This document shows positions 41,982 through 52,298 of a stretch of 64,000 nt of DNA, piece after piece. Made by a program: the position numbers and the translations under genes. The notes beneath the pieces were generated by a model. That model made no database searches, was not told where the DNA came from, and was given only the letters and a program-made list of their open reading frames with translations. The stretch is from Limnephilus marmoratus. Taxonomy: Eukaryota > Arthropoda > Insecta > Trichoptera > Limnephilidae. Position 1 is the stretch's first letter. The number at the start of each line of letters is the position of its first letter. The stretch lies in NCBI GenBank assembly GCA_917880885.1, contig OU862917.1:29872104-29936103 (forward strand), in the 5' to 3' direction.

Positions 41982-43899
41982 CTGAAAATAAAGAACGAAA
42001 CACGTTAGAGAAAGAATATTTTTCGCAGGGGGGCAACATTAGTATACGAGTATCTATAAAGTCTGGATTACAAAATAGTGAAAAATATATAATAATAGGC
42101 GTATTGCACTGGACAAAAAACTGGATGTTTTAGGACAGAATATAGTTGAATTATTTAAAATATTTTCAAAACTAGATGAATTTTTGAGAATACTTTAATA
42201 TTTCAAAGTAAATTGACACATCACCCAACAATGTATTAATATAATAGTAGGTAATATAACAATGAATAATATTCTGTTGTAAGATTAAAAAATTTCACTT
42301 CAAAATTGTCTCGAGAAATTGGGTCCTGTGCAAACCAGAAAATGTAAGTATGCACATGAACTGAGTATTGACGGGCGAGCATGTTCGGATGAGCGACGAT
42401 CGTGTCTGTGTGCATGTCTGCTGAACATATCGTTTATCCATCCATACGTACAGAAACGCTCGTCGCTCGACCAGTAACGTCGTATTTGTCCGGACATGAC
42501 GTCACAGGTCGAACGTGAATACTGGGCTAGTCTCTAAAATGCAATAATACAAGGAAAATTAATCCTAATCAGGATAAGGTTTCTAAAAAAAAATCTTGTG
42601 GAGAATTATAAATAGAAATCCTATGTTAATAATATATTCGGAGGTTGTTGCGGTTACCGTAGTATTTGCTTCCCATGGCGAAGTAAATATTAATATTCTG
42701 GAAAATATTAATGCGGCTTCTATATTATTTTTATTCTCAGAAGGAAAATCAGATTTAGGTTTAAATTCAATATTGGAAAATATATTTATACATTCAAATT
42801 TATTAGGATAAATTGAAAAGGTTTCTACAAATTGATTGATATAAAAAAAACCTACAGCGCCCATACAAAAACGGTTGTCAAGGTTCTAGATTCTACAACG
42901 GGTAAATTACTATTCACTTTCAGAAAATTAAATCGGTTATATTCCCAATTCAATCAGCAAAACGTATTCTAGCTCGCGATCTAACCGATCTAACATCAAT
43001 CATTATTAATTCTAATCAAACATTATCCTAATGTGTTCGGTACCATTTTGTAAAAGCATAATATTTAACGTTTTATATTGCCTTCACGGTGCAATCGGTG
43101 CATTTAAGGCTGCGACTCAAAAACTTGTTCTGAATATCGGCCAAATTAATGCACGAAGTTTGTGCAGGCAACCACGTAACTGCTGCTGGCGAGTTTCCAC
43201 ATACTTGTTATAATGAATACGTACGACCTAGAACCTAAAAGTTAGATTCTTATAGCATGAATTTTGCAGATACAGTTTTCCGTGCAATGTGTCCATAGAC
43301 ATATGAATATATATAGACCTGCCCTAAGTGATAAAAGCGTATTATTTCCCCCTCCCTATACCGGTTCCATGGAACCGGCTGGGCTTACGAGAGCCTCGCT
43401 TGAATCTAAAAAATGTCACGTCATCATTCTTGTCCGGACCAGCGTCGAGCTCACATCATACATTTTACGAAATAACACGGCAAATATGGTAGCTTGTGCT
43501 ATACATTATACCCTAAAATATGTCGATCATAATGAATGTGGGCGGTTTTCCGTGTGCTCGTCGCTGGTTACACGGGTAAATAAATTATGAAACCTTTGTA
43601 AAAGTGTCTTAACTAAATACGGCAACAAAATATTCGTCTGTGAAAAGTGGCGAACTTTACTTTGACGAATTTGGACTTTGCAAATATGTTAATAACGTGA
43701 AACGTAAAATGGTCTATTCATTCATAAGCAGATTTTGCTTTTAAGAACTAAATGGTGATATTACAATGCGAGATGCCTATATACTGTCAGATTATTTTTT
43801 TAACGAATCACAGTCATCTTTCCCCTCTTCGTCCCCCCATAGTTTGGTTTTACCCCTCATCTGTATCTTCTCATCTATTAAATTTGGATGTCTATGAAT
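41982..43899. other. Upstream intron/flank of the secreted-protein gene; unassigned
   Basis: 41982 onward must start as intron. I could not identify the first coding exon or promoter. A 93-codon minus frame at 42583-42864 (hydrophobic, Ile/Phe-rich) is unrecognised. The stretch 42360-42500 is GC-richer, with GTTCGGATGAGCGACGATCG, and may be a repeat relic. Confidence 0.4.
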
Positions 43900-44598
43900 T
43901 AGAGATGAAACGGATATCCGGTAACTATCCGGTACCGGCCTATCCGGCCTAAATTTACTATCCGGCCGGATACCGGATATTCAAAAACTACGACCATTTC
44001 CTATAATAAAATGCAAAACATTAATCTTTGTGCGGTAAATATCAATAAAATGGCTTATAATTATGAGGCTTTTATTTAAAGTCGAATAAGTTACAAAAAA
44101 TCCATAAGACCTTCCAAAAGACTAAAATTGTCTTCTGATGTATTCACTAATCTAATGATAAATACATAAATAGTAAATATCTAAACTAAACACTTTTAGT
44201 AAAAACTAACAAAAACTTCGCAGAGTAGCGAATACTTAAATTAACATGATTAACTAATCACAATCACCATTATAGTGAACTGAAACATCGTAAAAAACAC
44301 CGAGTTATTAAAATGATTAAATACTGATATTGAAGCACCATAATATAACTCTTGTTCTTCTTCTTATCAAAGAGAATATTTTGAATTAATGAATATTTTG
44401 AATTAATTAATAAGTGGTAAATTATAGTGAACAAAGACTAAATTTTCATCGTTCGCAGGCAACAAGCGATTTCGCTTGTTTTCGTATATCGTGTATCGTA
44501 TATGGGCCGAACATCCGGCCGCCGGATATCCGGCCATCCGGCCTCGCAGCTCGCCGTATATCCGGTATCCGGCCAAACAACTATCCGTTTCATCTCTA
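43900..44598. mobile_element. hAT non-autonomous element with CCGGATATCCGG arrays
   Basis: Ends TAGAGATGAAACGGATA on both sides (inverted), flanked by a perfect 8-bp duplication CTATGAAT (43892-43899 and 44599-44606). Sub-terminal regions are dense in TATCCGG/CCGGATA motifs, likely transposase-binding repeats. The centre is replaced by a LINE 3' untranslated segment (44044-44390). No transposase. Confidence 0.93.
44044..44390 (-). repeat. LINE 3'-UTR fragment inside the hAT element
   Basis: GCTTTTATTTAAAGTCGAAT, AAGTTACAAAAAATCCATAA, GACCTTCC and CTAATGATAAATACATAAAT match 20500-20600, the 3' untranslated region of the 20.5-23.2-kb LINE. No coding sequence, so it is a severely 5'-truncated insertion or a captured fragment. 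Confidence 0.7.
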
Positions 44599-44639
44599 CT
44601 ATGAATGTGACTTTGGTAGTATCTTACATTTTTAATTTT

Positions 44640-45015
44640 GTCACTGTTACAATTTGGAAAGCGGTTATGGGTTCCGCGATAACCAACACCTCTGTTATAG
44701 GTCACCCCCTGTGGTACATTGGTGATTTAGCCCGGGTTCTTGGGATGAGATTTGTCTAAGTCTTAGTGGCGAATGCGTTTGCTCATCTATTGCGTGGCGG
44801 GCCAGAACGGGAGAAACTGGTTGAGGCAGACATATTTTAGATCTCATCGGGGGGTTACAATGACCCCCTGATTCCAACCCACCCTTCATACCTTTTTCCT
44901 TCCCAGAACTTCCTTTCCATCCTTTCCCAAAAAAGACCCTCCACACAGCATTTAATGTTAAAGAAGACATAGGCCCTGGGGGAACTTTTTTCCTCAGGCC
45001 CTCCTGTGTTGATGC
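44640..45015 (-). repeat. Dispersed repeat family A, inverted copy
   Basis: Plus-strand reading: CGCGATAACCAACACCTCTG, TTATAGGTCACCCCCTGTGG, TAGCCCGGGTTCTTGGGATG, GAGAAACTGGTTGAGGCAGA, AAAAAAGACCCTCCACACAG and AGGCCCTCCTGTGTTGATGC. This is the longest copy. The 149-codon minus frame over it is repeat-derived. Confidence 0.75.
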
Positions 45016-45411
45016 TATTGTAAAAAAAATTACTTCTGGATGAAGCATTACTATTTTTTTTACTAATTTTATAACGCTTCTATTTAGAAAAGAAAAATAT
45101 TTTTTTCCATTATTTACCAATTTCACGCCTAAAATAGTCTTCAAAAAGAACTTAAATAATAAGTTGGTACGAATATGAAACGAGTTTATTTACAGTGTCA
45201 TTTTTTATACGCTGGTATACTCAGTGTACAGACAAGCAGTTTTTTCTCGATACATTTTATTGAAAATATGTTTTAAACTTGTTATTCGGCGATACATCTT
45301 CTTTGCCCATCCCTTCGGGAACACATAGTTATAGTGTGGATAAGTAGGTGTGCCGTAATTTCTTTAAACAGACTGCATATTGTACCTATATAAGTATGCC
45401 GGGGGGCCAAC

Positions 45412-45500
45412 TGTCGGGAGATCAACTACCATGGAACCGAATTCCGTGCCTTCGCTTGCAAGGTGGAGATTCTGCCAATTACGCTACCACACCCAGTTTC
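45412..45500 (-). repeat. tRNA-like relic
   Basis: On the minus strand: TGTGGTAGCGTAATTGGCAG (box-A-like), AATCTCCACCTTGCAAGCGA (anticodon-arm-like, TGC) and GGCACGGAATTCGGTTCCAT (weak T-arm). It has no acceptor pairing, so it is not functional; a tRNA pseudogene or SINE head. Confidence 0.4.
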
Positions 45501-46552
45501 CGGATGATCAAAACATCATGTCTCTTGAAAATCGAACGTGTGATATTTTCCGTTTAGGCTTCTTTACGTTTATAATAGCGACAAATCTACCCGAACTAAA
45601 TAATCGCAATATTAATACGCTCTCAATTATTAACTAACTATTCAAATTATTAATTAACTATTCAAATCGACGTTCATTATAGGGCGTTTGGCAAATATTA
45701 AATAGATATCGATGAAAAAAATTATATTTGTTCCTAGGGCTACTTTTTAGATTTGTTAGCAATTTTTAGCTTATATATCAGATGAAACTTTAACTTCGCA
45801 TCTTTTTATGTGAGTTTAATAGCTAATGTGGGAGGCCGATAATAGCTGCTTGGAGCTCCGATTAGTTTAACCGCATTCTAATGATCATTTGAATGCCGGA
45901 TATCGATAATTGGGGACCATTGTTAATCCGAACCCTAACTGAAACTTTGACAAATAGACCTAAATTCTAGTTTAATAATTGCTCAAAATTATACATATTA
46001 TATTATTTAATTCACCAGCGACCCAGTTCCATCGTGCTCATAATGTGCGTGTTTGTATACATTTTTCTTTATTTATTTTAATTTTATTCACGCTTCATAA
46101 TTCATATAACCTACATATTAATGCTCTATAAGATAATTCATAACTTGATAGCCCATACTTACTACAAAATATTCATTTCAGATGCCCATTAAGAGTTACT
46201 CGATCTCCGGGTACACGTTGTATTCCTAAGAGCAATACAAATTACCTTGAAAATGTATTTATAAGAAGCAGCTGTAACACATTTAATAGATTATGCCCAA
46301 ACAACGATGTTTTTAACACAAACCTTGCTAAATTCACAGCATTCGTAAAAAAATAAAACTCAATCGAACGCCATATGTTTAACCAAAAACTTAATATTTA
46401 ATTGATTTCTCTTTTTTAGTACATCACATTTCCTCTTTTACTTTTAGCAGTTCGAATTTAAATGAAATCACTTCCTCGAGATATTTTTGATATCAATTAA
46501 AATTTAAATGTAAATCTTGGAAATATTTCATATAACACTACATTTTGTTGAT
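45501..46552. other. Unassigned AT-rich sequence
   Basis: Nothing recognised beyond a tandem duplication of TAATTAACTATTCAAAT near 45620-45670. Confidence 0.5.
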
Positions 46553-46556
46553 TTAA

Positions 46557-47152
46557 CCCTCGACCCGTCGCGTGGGGTCTTTAAAAGCCCAGGTTTTACA
46601 GAAATGCTAATTATGTTCATTTTAAATGTTCCCACTGATTTCTTACTTTAGGTAGCTTCCTAAAAGGGACTATACTTGACGCAAGCGCCGAGAAAATTTA
46701 GTTTGCGCATGTGCGATGTGAGATACAGACTTGTGTTTCGGCGTGAGGCTAAAAAATCAACAAAATACCATGAAAAATCAAGTTTATATGTTTTTTTTTT
46801 ATTGTATTTTGTTGATTTTTTTGTTGTAATAATAATAAGTCTATATCAACCTCAAATAGTTATAAAGTTGATGGAAATTGGTTAGATTTTTTTAAAGTTT
46901 TCTATTAAAAAATATGATTCAAAATTTCAAAAAAATGTTCCTTGTTGGTTTTTAAGCTCTTGCATTAAAAATAAATAACTAAGTTTTAACATTTCTTTTT
47001 ATTTCAAAGCAATCATTATCACCTGACTGTAATCAGTTAAAATAACATCTAAAATGTATGCTAAAACAACAATTTAATCATATTTATTTTTGGGGTCCTA
47101 AGAGACCCCACGCAACACCTCGCGTTACAAAAAAGGCGCGACGGGCGGAGGG
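46557..47152. mobile_element. piggyBac-like MITE
   Basis: Ends CCCTCGACCCGTCGCG and, inverted, CCCTCCGCCCGTCGCG, each directly flanked by TTAA (46553-46556 and 47153-47156). CCCT ends and TTAA duplication are the piggyBac signature. A sub-terminal GTGGGGTCTTTAAAAGCCC is echoed inverted as GGTCCTAAGAGACCCCAC. No DDD transposase is encoded. Confidence 0.9.
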
Positions 47153-47192
47153 TTAAGTAAAAATATGCAGTTTATCAGAATTGTTTATGTTA

Positions 47193-47477
47193 GGGGGCAT
47201 ACATTAATTACGTGAACAGTTTATTTTCCAATTTTGAGACCCCCCCCCGTTGGTGAGATTAAGGGAGAATTGGTGGGACCCTCCCCCCCTCTCCTCACGT
47301 GAGATCAGTGGTGTATCTGGGGTCCCACCCTATACAATCCCGCCCCATGCTATCCCATTACCCTTGAGATAATAAATATGATCGTGAAAAATACGCTGAA
47401 AAACAGTTCAAGATTTGGCAAGAATTTAGTGGACCCCCCTCCCCCATTTTGAGCTCACGTAATTAATGTATGCCCCC
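47193..47477. mobile_element. MITE with GGGGGCATACATTAATTACG ends
   Basis: 23-bp TIRs (GGGGGCATACATTAATTACG then TGA) at both ends bound a 285-bp element. The interior C tracts (CCCCCCCCC, CCCCCCTCCCCC) resemble the layout of the 19.3-, 27.3- and 35.4-kb MITEs. The outer TIRs are identical; the target duplication is not evident. Confidence 0.85.
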
Positions 47478-48648
47478 AGGTACATTGTTGTGTATTTTTC
47501 TATTATGTCCTAAATTTCAACGTCATCATTTTATTGGTCAATGACATAAATTTTCTTATCACGATGAATTTTTTTACATGAATTTATAACGCTACTAAAT
47601 AAAATTAAATAAATCAAAGGCGGCCTTATTGCCTGTCGCCAATGTCCTCCAAAAGTTCGTAGGGATGAATTCTACAAACTTGTTTGATTTGTCTGTTTGA
47701 TTTCCAGATTGACGGTCACGAAGGGAATGAGGACGATTTTTTTAATTTGTAAATTTTCACCTTCTTCCCCCCCTTCCTATCCCGCGTCCCCTTCCCCTCT
47801 CGCGTTCCCACTCCTCCTCCACCTTCCCTCTCCTCACTCTACTCCCCCCCTTCCCCGTCCCGCGAACCCCCCTCCTGAGATCCCCTCCCCCCTCCCAAAG
47901 TCACCTCCTCCCTCTCGCTGACCCCCTCCCGCATTCCCCTCCGCCCTCCCGGGTTTCCCTTCCCCCTCCTGCATTCCATGCATTCATTTCCGATACAGTT
48001 TTCAAAGAGCTCGTGTGCCACTTATTGCAATTTTTTTATACAAATTTCATGATGCCAGAGCTCGTGTCCTTTTCCATTTGTCCCGTTCCCCTTCCGCCTC
48101 CCCTTCCTCTCCCGCGTCCCCTTCCTCTCCCGCGTCCCCTTCCCCTCTCGCATTCCCACTCCACCTTTTCCGCCTCCCCTCTCCTAACTCCCCTCGCTCG
48201 CTTCCCCTATCCCTTAAACCCCCCTCCCGTGCACTTCAACCCCCTCCCGAGTTCCCCTCCCCCCTCCCGGGATCCCCTACTCACCCCTCCCGCGGACCCC
48301 TTTTCCTGAGTTCTCCTCCCTTGTTCCCCCTCCTCTCCCCTCCCTCATCCTTCACCGCGTTGGCGTTGCACCAATTACAATTTTATGTACAAATTTCATA
48401 ATGCCAGAACTCACCAAAGTTTCATCGCAATCGGATGAACGGTTAGCAATTGACAGGAAAATACGTAGAACAGTTTATATTGGAAAATGAAATGTTGTCT
48501 TTACTATCTTTCTCGCAATTTTTCCATATTTTCTTACCGTTTAAACCTTCCCTGGACTACGACAAACATTTCAAAACCAAAATCAGCTAAATCGGCCCGG
48601 CCGTTCTCGAGTTTTAGCGAGACAAACGAACAGCAATTGATTTTTATA
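47478..48648 (-). mobile_element. Helitron-like element (minus strand) with two polypyrimidine arrays
   Basis: On the minus strand the head reads TATATAAAAATCAATTGCTG, TTCGTTTGTCTCGCTAAAAC and TCGAGAACGGCCGGGCCGAT, a widespread insect Helitron-like head. It is followed by CATCCGATTGCGATGAAACT, also present at 56050. The block ACAAATTTCAT(A/G)ATGCCAGA is duplicated (48045 and 48390), so the array module is duplicated. The 3' end is not clearly defined. Confidence 0.55.
47755..48345 (-). repeat. Two polypurine minisatellites (C/T on plus strand)
   Basis: 47755-47975 and 48075-48345 are nearly pure pyrimidine on the plus strand, with units like CCCCTTCCCCTCTCGCG and CCCCTCCCCCCTCCC. The 60-128-codon Pro/Ser-rich frames are composition artefacts. 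Confidence 0.9.
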
Positions 48649-49021
48649 TACAGGGTGTCCGGGGGTAAAGTGCATTAACTTCGGGAGGTGATTCTACATG
48701 ATGGTAGGAGTAAAAAAGATTAACAACTTTTTCCGAAATTCCAACATTTTTTTTCCCATACAAAAAGACGTACCTACTAAATATCCTTAGTGTGAGGTTC
48801 GATCTTACTTGCTGAGAGCCTGCCGGGCGCCCGACTCGATTGTGATTGGCCCGTATCGTAACAGCGGAAAATAATAAATCTGGCCGCACACGCCGGACTA
48901 CTTTTATCTTTTTACCTCAAAACTGCCCCTAAAAGTTGGAATTTCGAAAAAAGTTGTTCATATTTTTTATTTGCACTATCATCTCCCGAAGTTAATGCAC
49001 TCTACCCCCGGACACCCTGTA
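48649..49021. mobile_element. TA-flanked MITE (ACAGGGTGTCC family), intact copy
   Basis: TIR TACAGGGTGTCCGGGGGTA at both ends with TA on both sides (48647-48648 and 49022-49023). TIRs continue with AGTGCATTAACTTCGGGAG. TA duplications fit IS630/Tc1/mariner-type MITEs. It inserted into the head of the Helitron-like element. A second copy is at 15596-15938. Confidence 0.88.
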
Positions 49022-49029
49022 TAATATTA

Positions 49030-49260
49030 TTACTTTACGAACAACTGCCACAGTAAAAGTTTTATGACTATTATTTTTTTTTAAGTTAGACAAACATTCC
49101 TGGCTTACGAATGACCTTACAATATTTGAAAATTTCCTACTACCACAACAGTAAGCGGAAAATGTGGCTTCTGTAGTGATGAAGGACTTAGCCAGCCGAG
49201 AAATCGAAAACGCCACGCCTGTGTGGGATCAAACGCGATACCAACTCAGCCACTGACCGG
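49030..49260 (-). repeat. tRNA-derived SINE, copy 1
   Basis: On the minus strand: CCGGTCAGTGGCTGAGTTGG (box A), TATCGCGTTTGATCCCACAC, TTTCGATTTCTCGGCTGGCT (box-B region, degraded), then the body CCACATTTTCCGCTTACTGT, GTGGTAGTAGGAAATTTTCA and AAGCCAGGAATGTTTGTC. Matches 63144-63390. Confidence 0.75.
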
Positions 49261-49859
49261 AATACGTTTCAATCCTGGTAGTTTGCTCTCGAAGTAAGAT
49301 AAAATTGACCGCACTTTGGCCACATGGACACATAGTAATACACTTCTGTCTTTATTTCTTCGGAGATTCCTGTAAATAACAGTGGGTATTTGTATTTGTT
49401 CCACTTCGCGAATAGATAATGGTCCAATAAATCATCCTGTTTGACGAGATAAATGGAGGTTTTTAAAGCCGATTCTCTCTACCTAATCTTCTCCTTTCTT
49501 ATCTCATCATTGGTTAATAAGAAAACTTCGATAATCACCGAGACGGAAAAAGTATGACGTTAATGTTATTAATGATGCTAATTTACAGGAGGAAATTGCG
49601 TCCTTTATATTTTCAAAACATTCTAAACAACGAATATTTCCATAGTCCGTTGATTGGGATAATGTAAAGATAGCTATTTTTTAATAATATTGTATTTTAT
49701 GTTTAATTCATTTTCCTTTTTCACCGTAACAACTGTTTTATTTATTTTGGACTGTGCTTCTCAAACTAAGGGCTAGGTCAGTAAAATATAAACTAATTAT
49801 TTTTGAAAATAAAGATAACTTATAATAAGTAGTATATTTGAGAGGAAGATAATCTCAGT
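49261..49859. other. Unassigned AT-rich sequence
   Basis: Nothing recognised. Confidence 0.5.
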
Positions 49860-49867
49860 GTCTAGAT

Positions 49868-50398
49868 CAGGGTTTCCCAACCAGTGGTCCGCGGACCAGT
49901 AGTGGTCCGCAAGAGGCTAGAAGATGGTCCGCGAAGGTCTGCCGGTCAATAAACGAGCCAGCACGCGGGCGGTCACTGGTCGAGAAGTCTGAATAAAAAA
50001 AATTGGGACAATATTCAGTTTATCATTATTGTACCTTGTGGTCAGTGGCCATTGTGGTATTCCGTTTCGCCCCACCCCATCCTACCCCGTTCTACCCCCC
50101 TCCGTTGTGTTAAATATTCTGCTAGAACCCGTCCTACCCTATCCCATTACGCCCCTCCCGTTGTGCTATCCGTCCCGACAGATGGGGCGGGCAACGTGCC
50201 CTCCCCCCCCCCATTAAAGTTGACAAAACACAAAATTCGACTTCCCTACTTCAAAATTGGTCCGTATTGGGGGGGGGGGTCTTGGGGGTGAAACTCGGTC
50301 GGCCCCGCCTCCCTCCTCGTTACGCCAGTGCTTGTGGTCCCTGTCAAAAAAATAAACGTACAAGTGGTCCCGGGTCAGAAAAAGGTTGGGAACCACTG
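49868..50398. mobile_element. hAT MITE (CAGGGTTTCCCAACC family)
   Basis: Ends CAGGGTTTCCCAACCAGTGG and, inverted, CAGTGGTTCCCAACCTTTTT, the classic hAT end type. A perfect 8-bp duplication GTCTAGAT lies at 49860-49867 and 50399-50406. GTGGTCCGCGGACC and GGTCCGCG sub-terminal repeats are present. A CCCC/GGGG-rich interior carries a TCTACCCCCCTCCGTTGTG block. Non-coding. Confidence 0.95.
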
Positions 50399-50409
50399 GT
50401 CTAGATAGA

Positions 50410-50605
50410 CCACCAGTCAGAATTGAAACATTGCTTGAAATGGATTTGGCCGTGTTTGGTGACTAGATCTGGTTAGCCAGCTGCCCCTCCACGTTTCTCT
50501 TTCCCCATCTCCTTCCACTCCCCAATTCCTTCAGTCTCACATCTTACTCCAATTGGAGATTCCATAGTCTCCCTTGCTCCAGATGATTGGGGCAGTTGAG
50601 ATTCT
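50410..50605 (-). repeat. Dispersed repeat family B, inverted copy
   Basis: Plus strand: CCACCAGTCAGAATTGAAAC, TTGGTGACTAGATCTGGTTA, CTTTCCCCATCTCCTTCCAC, CTTCAGTCTCACATC and AGATTCCATAGTCTC, the reverse complement of the 13-15-kb copies. It lies directly beside the hAT duplication. Confidence 0.7.
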
Positions 50606-50619
50606 TAAGTGTTGTTCAT

Positions 50620-51020
50620 ATTATCATCATCATCATCTTCTTCCCCTTATCCTATTCGGGTCGGGGACCCATTCCATCGACAAGACTCCTCCATACGTCC
50701 CTGTCTTGTGCTGATTGTTCGGCCTCCGTCCATGGTAGACCCATCCTCTCCTCACACAGTTTCTGGAGTTGCCTCGCCCAACTGTGTCTGAGGCGGCCCA
50801 CTGGACGTCTACCTTCTGAAATCGCACTAGGTATCTTCCTCGGAATTCGGTCATCAGACATATTTAGTACATGCCCAAGCCACCTCAGTTGCGATTTTTC
50901 TATGAGGAGTAGCAGTGGTTCAATGTTTAGATCATCTCGGATCGTCTAGTTTCTTACATGATCCCATTTCGTAACCCCCGCCACTCCTCTCAAGTACCTC
51001 ATTTCGGCAGCTTGGACTCA
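50620..51020 (-). pseudogene. LINE C-terminal fragment (GHV...WR.LV type)
   Basis: Reads AAEMRYLRGVAGVTKWDHVR then N-stop, TIRDDLNIEPLLLLIEKSQL, RWLGHVLNMSDDRIPRKIPS, AISEGRRPVGRLRHSWARQL and AEQSAQDRDVWRSLVDGMGP. These are the hallmarks of a common LINE C-terminus (L1/RTE-like groups). One in-frame TAG interrupts it. The RT domain is missing. A short (GAT)n-like repeat (ATCATCATCATC on plus) is the 3' tail. Confidence 0.82.
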
Positions 51021-52059
51021 AAATTCATATTAACAAAAAAAAAATAAAAAGTGGAAAATTGTTGCAATAAAAAAAAGGAGCATCACGGATTGATAAGCTG
51101 ATTGTTTGAAACTAACGTCAACGAAATCTAGAGATTGGCGTTATTTTTCATTAAAAAATATTTTTTAACGAAAAATAATGGCAATAAATAAATTCCGAAT
51201 TTCTGTTTGGTTTCCTTTTAAATAATTTTCATACGGAAACCTTCCAAGTGATCACAATAACGAAATTCAACTCAGTAAATACCTACGAAAGAAAATAACT
51301 ACGAAAAAATATTTATTGTAGCTATTTATTTGTTTGACTTTTTAGGTTTTTTTTTTTAAGGAGTCCTTTTATATTTCTAAGAAAAGAAAATAAAATAAAG
51401 ACACTTTGGTTGAGGTAGCCACCTAACTAAAGGTACACCTAGTAGTGTGTACACTAACAGAATAAACAAGACGCCTAAGAAAGTTTGCCGAGAAAACCGC
51501 AAATACTAAGCTATTAACAAAGTGGCTGATTATTTATCAAGTTAGTGACAGGCTTTTCACACCAGATGGTGAAGTAGATACGGCGGGAAGAAGGCTAATA
51601 TTGAGTTTGGATCCCCGTAACGATATTCCAGGGATAAAACAGGCAACTCCGTCTGACAGCTTGACGTCTTGGGGAGAGAAAAAACTGACACGGTACTCTT
51701 TACTTGTATTTATCTTCTTGTGAGTTTTACTTCGGGCGCAGAGGTGTATTTGGATAAATCGGAAATTCGCCATAATATGATTGTAAATACAAGAATATCC
51801 AATTGATGATTTATGGATTGATGTCCGGTGAGTAGCGACCGGTACGTCGGTGTCAGCAGCTCTCCACGCAGCGGAGGACCGCGAGGAATGGAGGGCCCTT
51901 GTCCACTGTGGAAATTGAAGTAAGGTTCTTAACCCTTCAAAAATTTGGCATTTTTTTCAGATATTATATATTTTCGCTTTACAATAAAATGCAAATATTT
52001 GGAATATTTCTGAGCACATTCAAAAACCAAAAACTGCTTAAGAAAGGTGATGAAATACT
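51021..52059. other. Unassigned, with a 100-bp LINE end relic
   Basis: About 51850-51905 (plus) reads AALHAAEDREEWRALVHCG, the extreme C-terminus of a LINE like that at 50.6 kb but in the opposite orientation. The rest, including a 78-codon minus frame at 51537-51773, is unrecognised. Confidence 0.5.
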
Positions 52060-52298
52060 CTTTCAAATTATAGAATTCGAAAAAAACTTTTTTTTTTTAA
52101 TTATAAAATTTTTGCATTCAAACATAAAAAAGTTTTCAAAATGGCTCACCTTTTGTTTTTTCTAACTAAAGTTAGTGACTTTCAAATTATAGAATTCTAA
52201 AAAAACAATTTTTTTTTTAATTATAAAATTTTTGCATTCAAACATAAAAAAGTTTTCAAAATGGCTCACCTTTTGTTTTTTCTAACTAAAGTTAGTGA
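52060..52298. repeat. 119-bp direct tandem duplication
   Basis: 52060-52178 is repeated at 52179-52298 almost perfectly (CTTTCAAATTATAGAATTC through TCTAACTAAAGTTAGTGA). The few differences are confined to the A/T runs. Probably a recent local duplication; non-coding. Confidence 0.9.

Noticed and set aside
42583..42864. Possible nuclear copy of mitochondrial DNA (hydrophobic 93-codon frame)
   Set aside because: No recognisable mitochondrial protein or gene order in either strand.
45412..45500. Functional tRNA gene on the minus strand
   Set aside because: Box-A-like and anticodon-like parts are present but acceptor pairing and a good T-arm are missing.
47697..48401. Proline/serine-rich 74-128-codon frames
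   Set aside because: Same artefact from C/T-rich arrays inside a Helitron-like element.
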